From assembly GCF_963662255.1 (NCBI RefSeq), contig NC_085052.1:38078654-38142653 (forward strand): a DNA stretch of 64,000 bases, read 5' to 3'. The stretch is from Cinclus cinclus (taxonomy: Eukaryota > Chordata > Aves > Passeriformes > Cinclidae). Of the stretch, positions 62,361-64,000 are shown one piece after another. The notes under the pieces were generated by a model. That model saw nothing but the letters and a program-made list of their open reading frames with translations. It did not search any database and was not told the DNA's origin. Every line of letters begins with the position of its first letter. Position 1 is the first letter of the stretch. Both the position numbers and the translations under genes were made by a program.

Positions 62361-64000
62361 ATTGGGTCACAATGGTTCCTTGCTTCTCTTAACCTCTGTG
62401 CTGTCACAATGCATTCCAAGCCCTTTTAGGCCACTTGGTCTTACAATGAACCATTTGATTCTTGGCCTCCATGGTGTCATAATGGTTCCTTGCTTCTATA
62501 GGTCCCCATGCTGTCAGAGTTCATGCGTGGTCCTTTTGCGCCCCCTGGTGTCAAAAGGGATTCTTAGATTGTTAGCCTGCATTGGGTCACAATGGTTCCT
62601 TGCTTCTCTTAACCCCTGTGCTGTCACAATGCATCCCATGCCCTTTTAGGCCACTTGATGTCACAATGAATCATTTGATTCTTGGCCTCCATGGTGTCAT
62701 AATGGTTCCTTGTTTCTATTGGGCCCCATGCTGTCACAATTCATCCCTGCACCTTTTACGCCCCCTGGTGTCAAATGGGATCCTGGGATTATTAGCCTCC
62801 ATTGGGTCACAATGGATCCTTGCTTCTCTTAACCCCTGTGCTGTCACAATGCATCCCATGCCATTTTAGGCCACTTGATGTCACAATGAATCATTTGATT
62901 CTTGGCCTCCATGGTGGCATAATAGATCCTTTCTTCCATTGGTCCCCGTGCTGTAACAATCCATCCCTGGACCTTTTTATACCCCCTGGTGCCACGAGGG
63001 ATCATGATATTGTTAGCCTGCATTGGGTCACAATGGTTCCTTGCTTCTCTTATCCTCTGTGGTGTCACAATGCATTCCAAGCCCTTTTAGGCCACTTGAT
63101 GTCACAATGAACCATTTGATTCTTGGCCTTCATGGCGTCATAATGGTTCCTTGCTTCTATAGGTCCCCATGCTGTCAGAGTTCATCCGTGGTCATTTTGC
63201 GCCCCGTGGTGTCAAAAGGGATTCTTAGATTGTTAGCCTGCATTGGGTCACAATGGTTCCTTGCTTCTCTTAACCTCTGTGGTGTCACAATGCATCCCAT
63301 GCCATTTTAGGCCACTTGATGTCACAATGAATCATTTGATTCTTGGCCTCCATGGTGGCGTATTTGTACCAGGTTTTAATTGGGCCCCATGCATTCACAA
63401 TACATCCCTGCCCCTTTTAGGCCCATTAGTGTCAAAAGGGATCATTAGATTGTTAGCCTGCTTTGGGTCACAATGGTTCCTTGCTTCTCTTAACCCCTGT
63501 GGTGTCACAATGCATCGCATGCCCTTTTAGGCCACTTGATGTCACAATGAACAATTTGATTCTTGGCCTCCATGGTGTCATAATGGTTCCTTGTTTCTAT
63601 TGGGCCCCATGCTGTCACAATTCATCCCTGGCCCTTTTACGCCCCCTGGTGTCAAATGGGATCCTGGGATTATTAGCCTCCATTGGGTCACAATGGTCCC
63701 TTGCTTCTCTTAACCTCTGTGGTGTCACAATGCATTCCAAGCCCTTTTAGGCCACTTGGTCTTAAAATGAACCATTTGATTCTTGGCCTCCATGGTGTCT
63801 TAATGGTTCCTTGCTTCTATAGGTCCCCATGCTGTCAGAGTTCATCCGTGGTCCTTTTGTGCCCCCTGGTGTCAAAAGGGATTCTTAGATTGTTAGCCTG
63901 CATTGGGTCACAATGGATCCTTGCTTCTCTTAACCCCTGTGGTGTCACAATGCATCCCATGCCATTTTAGGCCACTTGATGTCACAATGAATCATTTGAT
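61918..64000 (+). repeat. Higher-order block, copy 2 (offset 7,263 bp), cut by window end
   Basis: Second copy of 54655-56737; the match reaches the last base of the window, so the repeat continues outside. Differences include CATTTTAGG near 62,863, GATATTGTTAGCC near 63,006 (GAGATTG in copy 1), GTCATTTTGCG near 63,191 and GCATTCACAATAC near 63,391. Confidence 0.83.

Larger units (their letters stand above)
1..64000 (+). repeat. Satellite DNA array, 220-bp monomer, about 291 copies
   Basis: The window is a continuous head-to-tail array of a 220-bp unit and both ends lie inside it, so the array extends beyond 64 kb on each side. Every monomer carries the same landmarks in the same order: ATGCAT in subunit A, TGATGTCACAATGA at the A/B junction, TTGGCCT then usually CCATGG in B, CCCCATGC or CCCCGTGC at the end of C, and TTGGGTCACAATGG at the E/F junction. 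No monomer is inverted and no insert larger than one base was found. One reference monomer counts 105 G+C in 220, about 48%. CpG is scarce and concentrated in subunits C and D. No splice-structured gene, tRNA, rRNA or transposon sequence interrupts the array. The array structure is read directly; assignment to centromeric or pericentromeric heterochromatin is inference from family behaviour. Confidence 0.98.

Noticed and set aside
2533..63080. Minus-strand open frames of 62-78 codons
   Set aside because: They occur only where class II or III' bases happen to remove stops, and their translation is the reverse of satellite sequence. They appear and vanish with monomer class.
71..63970. Hundreds of overlapping plus-strand open frames of 83-102 codons, one per monomer, resembling a conserved hydrophobic small-protein family
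   Set aside because: Most begin at TTG in the E/F junction rather than ATG, all stop at the same TTTTAG in subunit A, and each overlaps the next by 68 bases in a different frame because 220 is not a multiple of three. Similarity follows the DNA repeat, and single-base indels do not disturb the array. No codon bias, splice sites or promoter context supports coding.
1..64000. CRISPR-like array, because of short regularly spaced repeats near 37 bp
   Set aside because: There are no unique spacers: the whole 220-bp period is repeated, the 37-bp subunits are contiguous, and no cas genes or leader are present.
1..64000. Bacterial or phage origin
   Set aside because: Sixty-four kilobases of one tandem repeat with no gene is typical of eukaryotic satellite DNA and not of prokaryotic or phage genomes.
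1..64000. Tandem gene cluster such as 5S rDNA, snRNA or tRNA repeats with a 220-bp unit
   Set aside because: I see no 5S internal control region, tRNA A/B box set with a foldable cloverleaf, or Sm-site structure. The internal hexamer explains the whole unit with no separate gene and spacer.

Overview
The whole 64 kb window is one uninterrupted, head-to-tail tandem satellite array. I find no protein-coding gene, RNA gene, transposable element, CRISPR array or unique-sequence island. The basic monomer is 220 bp and recurs about 291 times, always in the same orientation, with no gap, inversion or foreign insert. The phase bookkeeping closes exactly. From position 71 to 63,683 there are 289 whole monomers (63,580 bp) plus 32 bp. 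Those 32 bp are fully explained by 39 single-base insertions (37 of them in one 221-bp monomer class) and 7 single-base deletions.

Each 220-bp monomer is itself a divergent hexamer of a ~37-bp ancestral unit (subunits A to F: 37+36+37+37+37+36 bp). Each subunit opens with a version of TGTCACAATG and mostly closes with CC-N-TGG. Subunits A, B and F are fairly constant. C, D and E travel together as a cassette in five main classes (I to V) plus a derivative III'. Hybrid cassettes (C of one class joined to D/E of another) mark past exchange.

Above the monomer there is a mosaic of higher-order repeats rather than one regular HOR. Offsets of 660, 1,100, 1,321, 1,760, 1,981, 2,202, 2,641, 3,082, 3,300, 3,302, 7,263/7,264, 7,704 and 8,586 bp link highly similar blocks. 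The clearest are a tandem 1,981-bp duplication at 22.1-26.1 kb (no difference found at any site compared) and a ~6.75 kb block at 34.4-41.2 kb copied at 42.1-48.9 kb with only a handful of substitutions. Layout: 0-5 kb, classes I/III/IV with no 221-bp class II; 5-26 kb, class II present and a lattice of 10-, 14- and 15-monomer repeats; 26-64 kb, class III' appears and the largest HORs lie here.

This is eukaryotic nuclear DNA, most likely (peri)centromeric or other constitutive heterochromatin. The regularity and absence of invading elements suggest an actively homogenised array core. The species cannot be read from the sequence. A 220-221 bp monomer is shared in length with the equine 37cen satellite and primate gamma satellite, but I cannot confirm homology to either. 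The ~95-codon open frames that recur every 220 bp are satellite artefacts: most begin at TTG, end at the same TAG in subunit A, and shift frame with every monomer.
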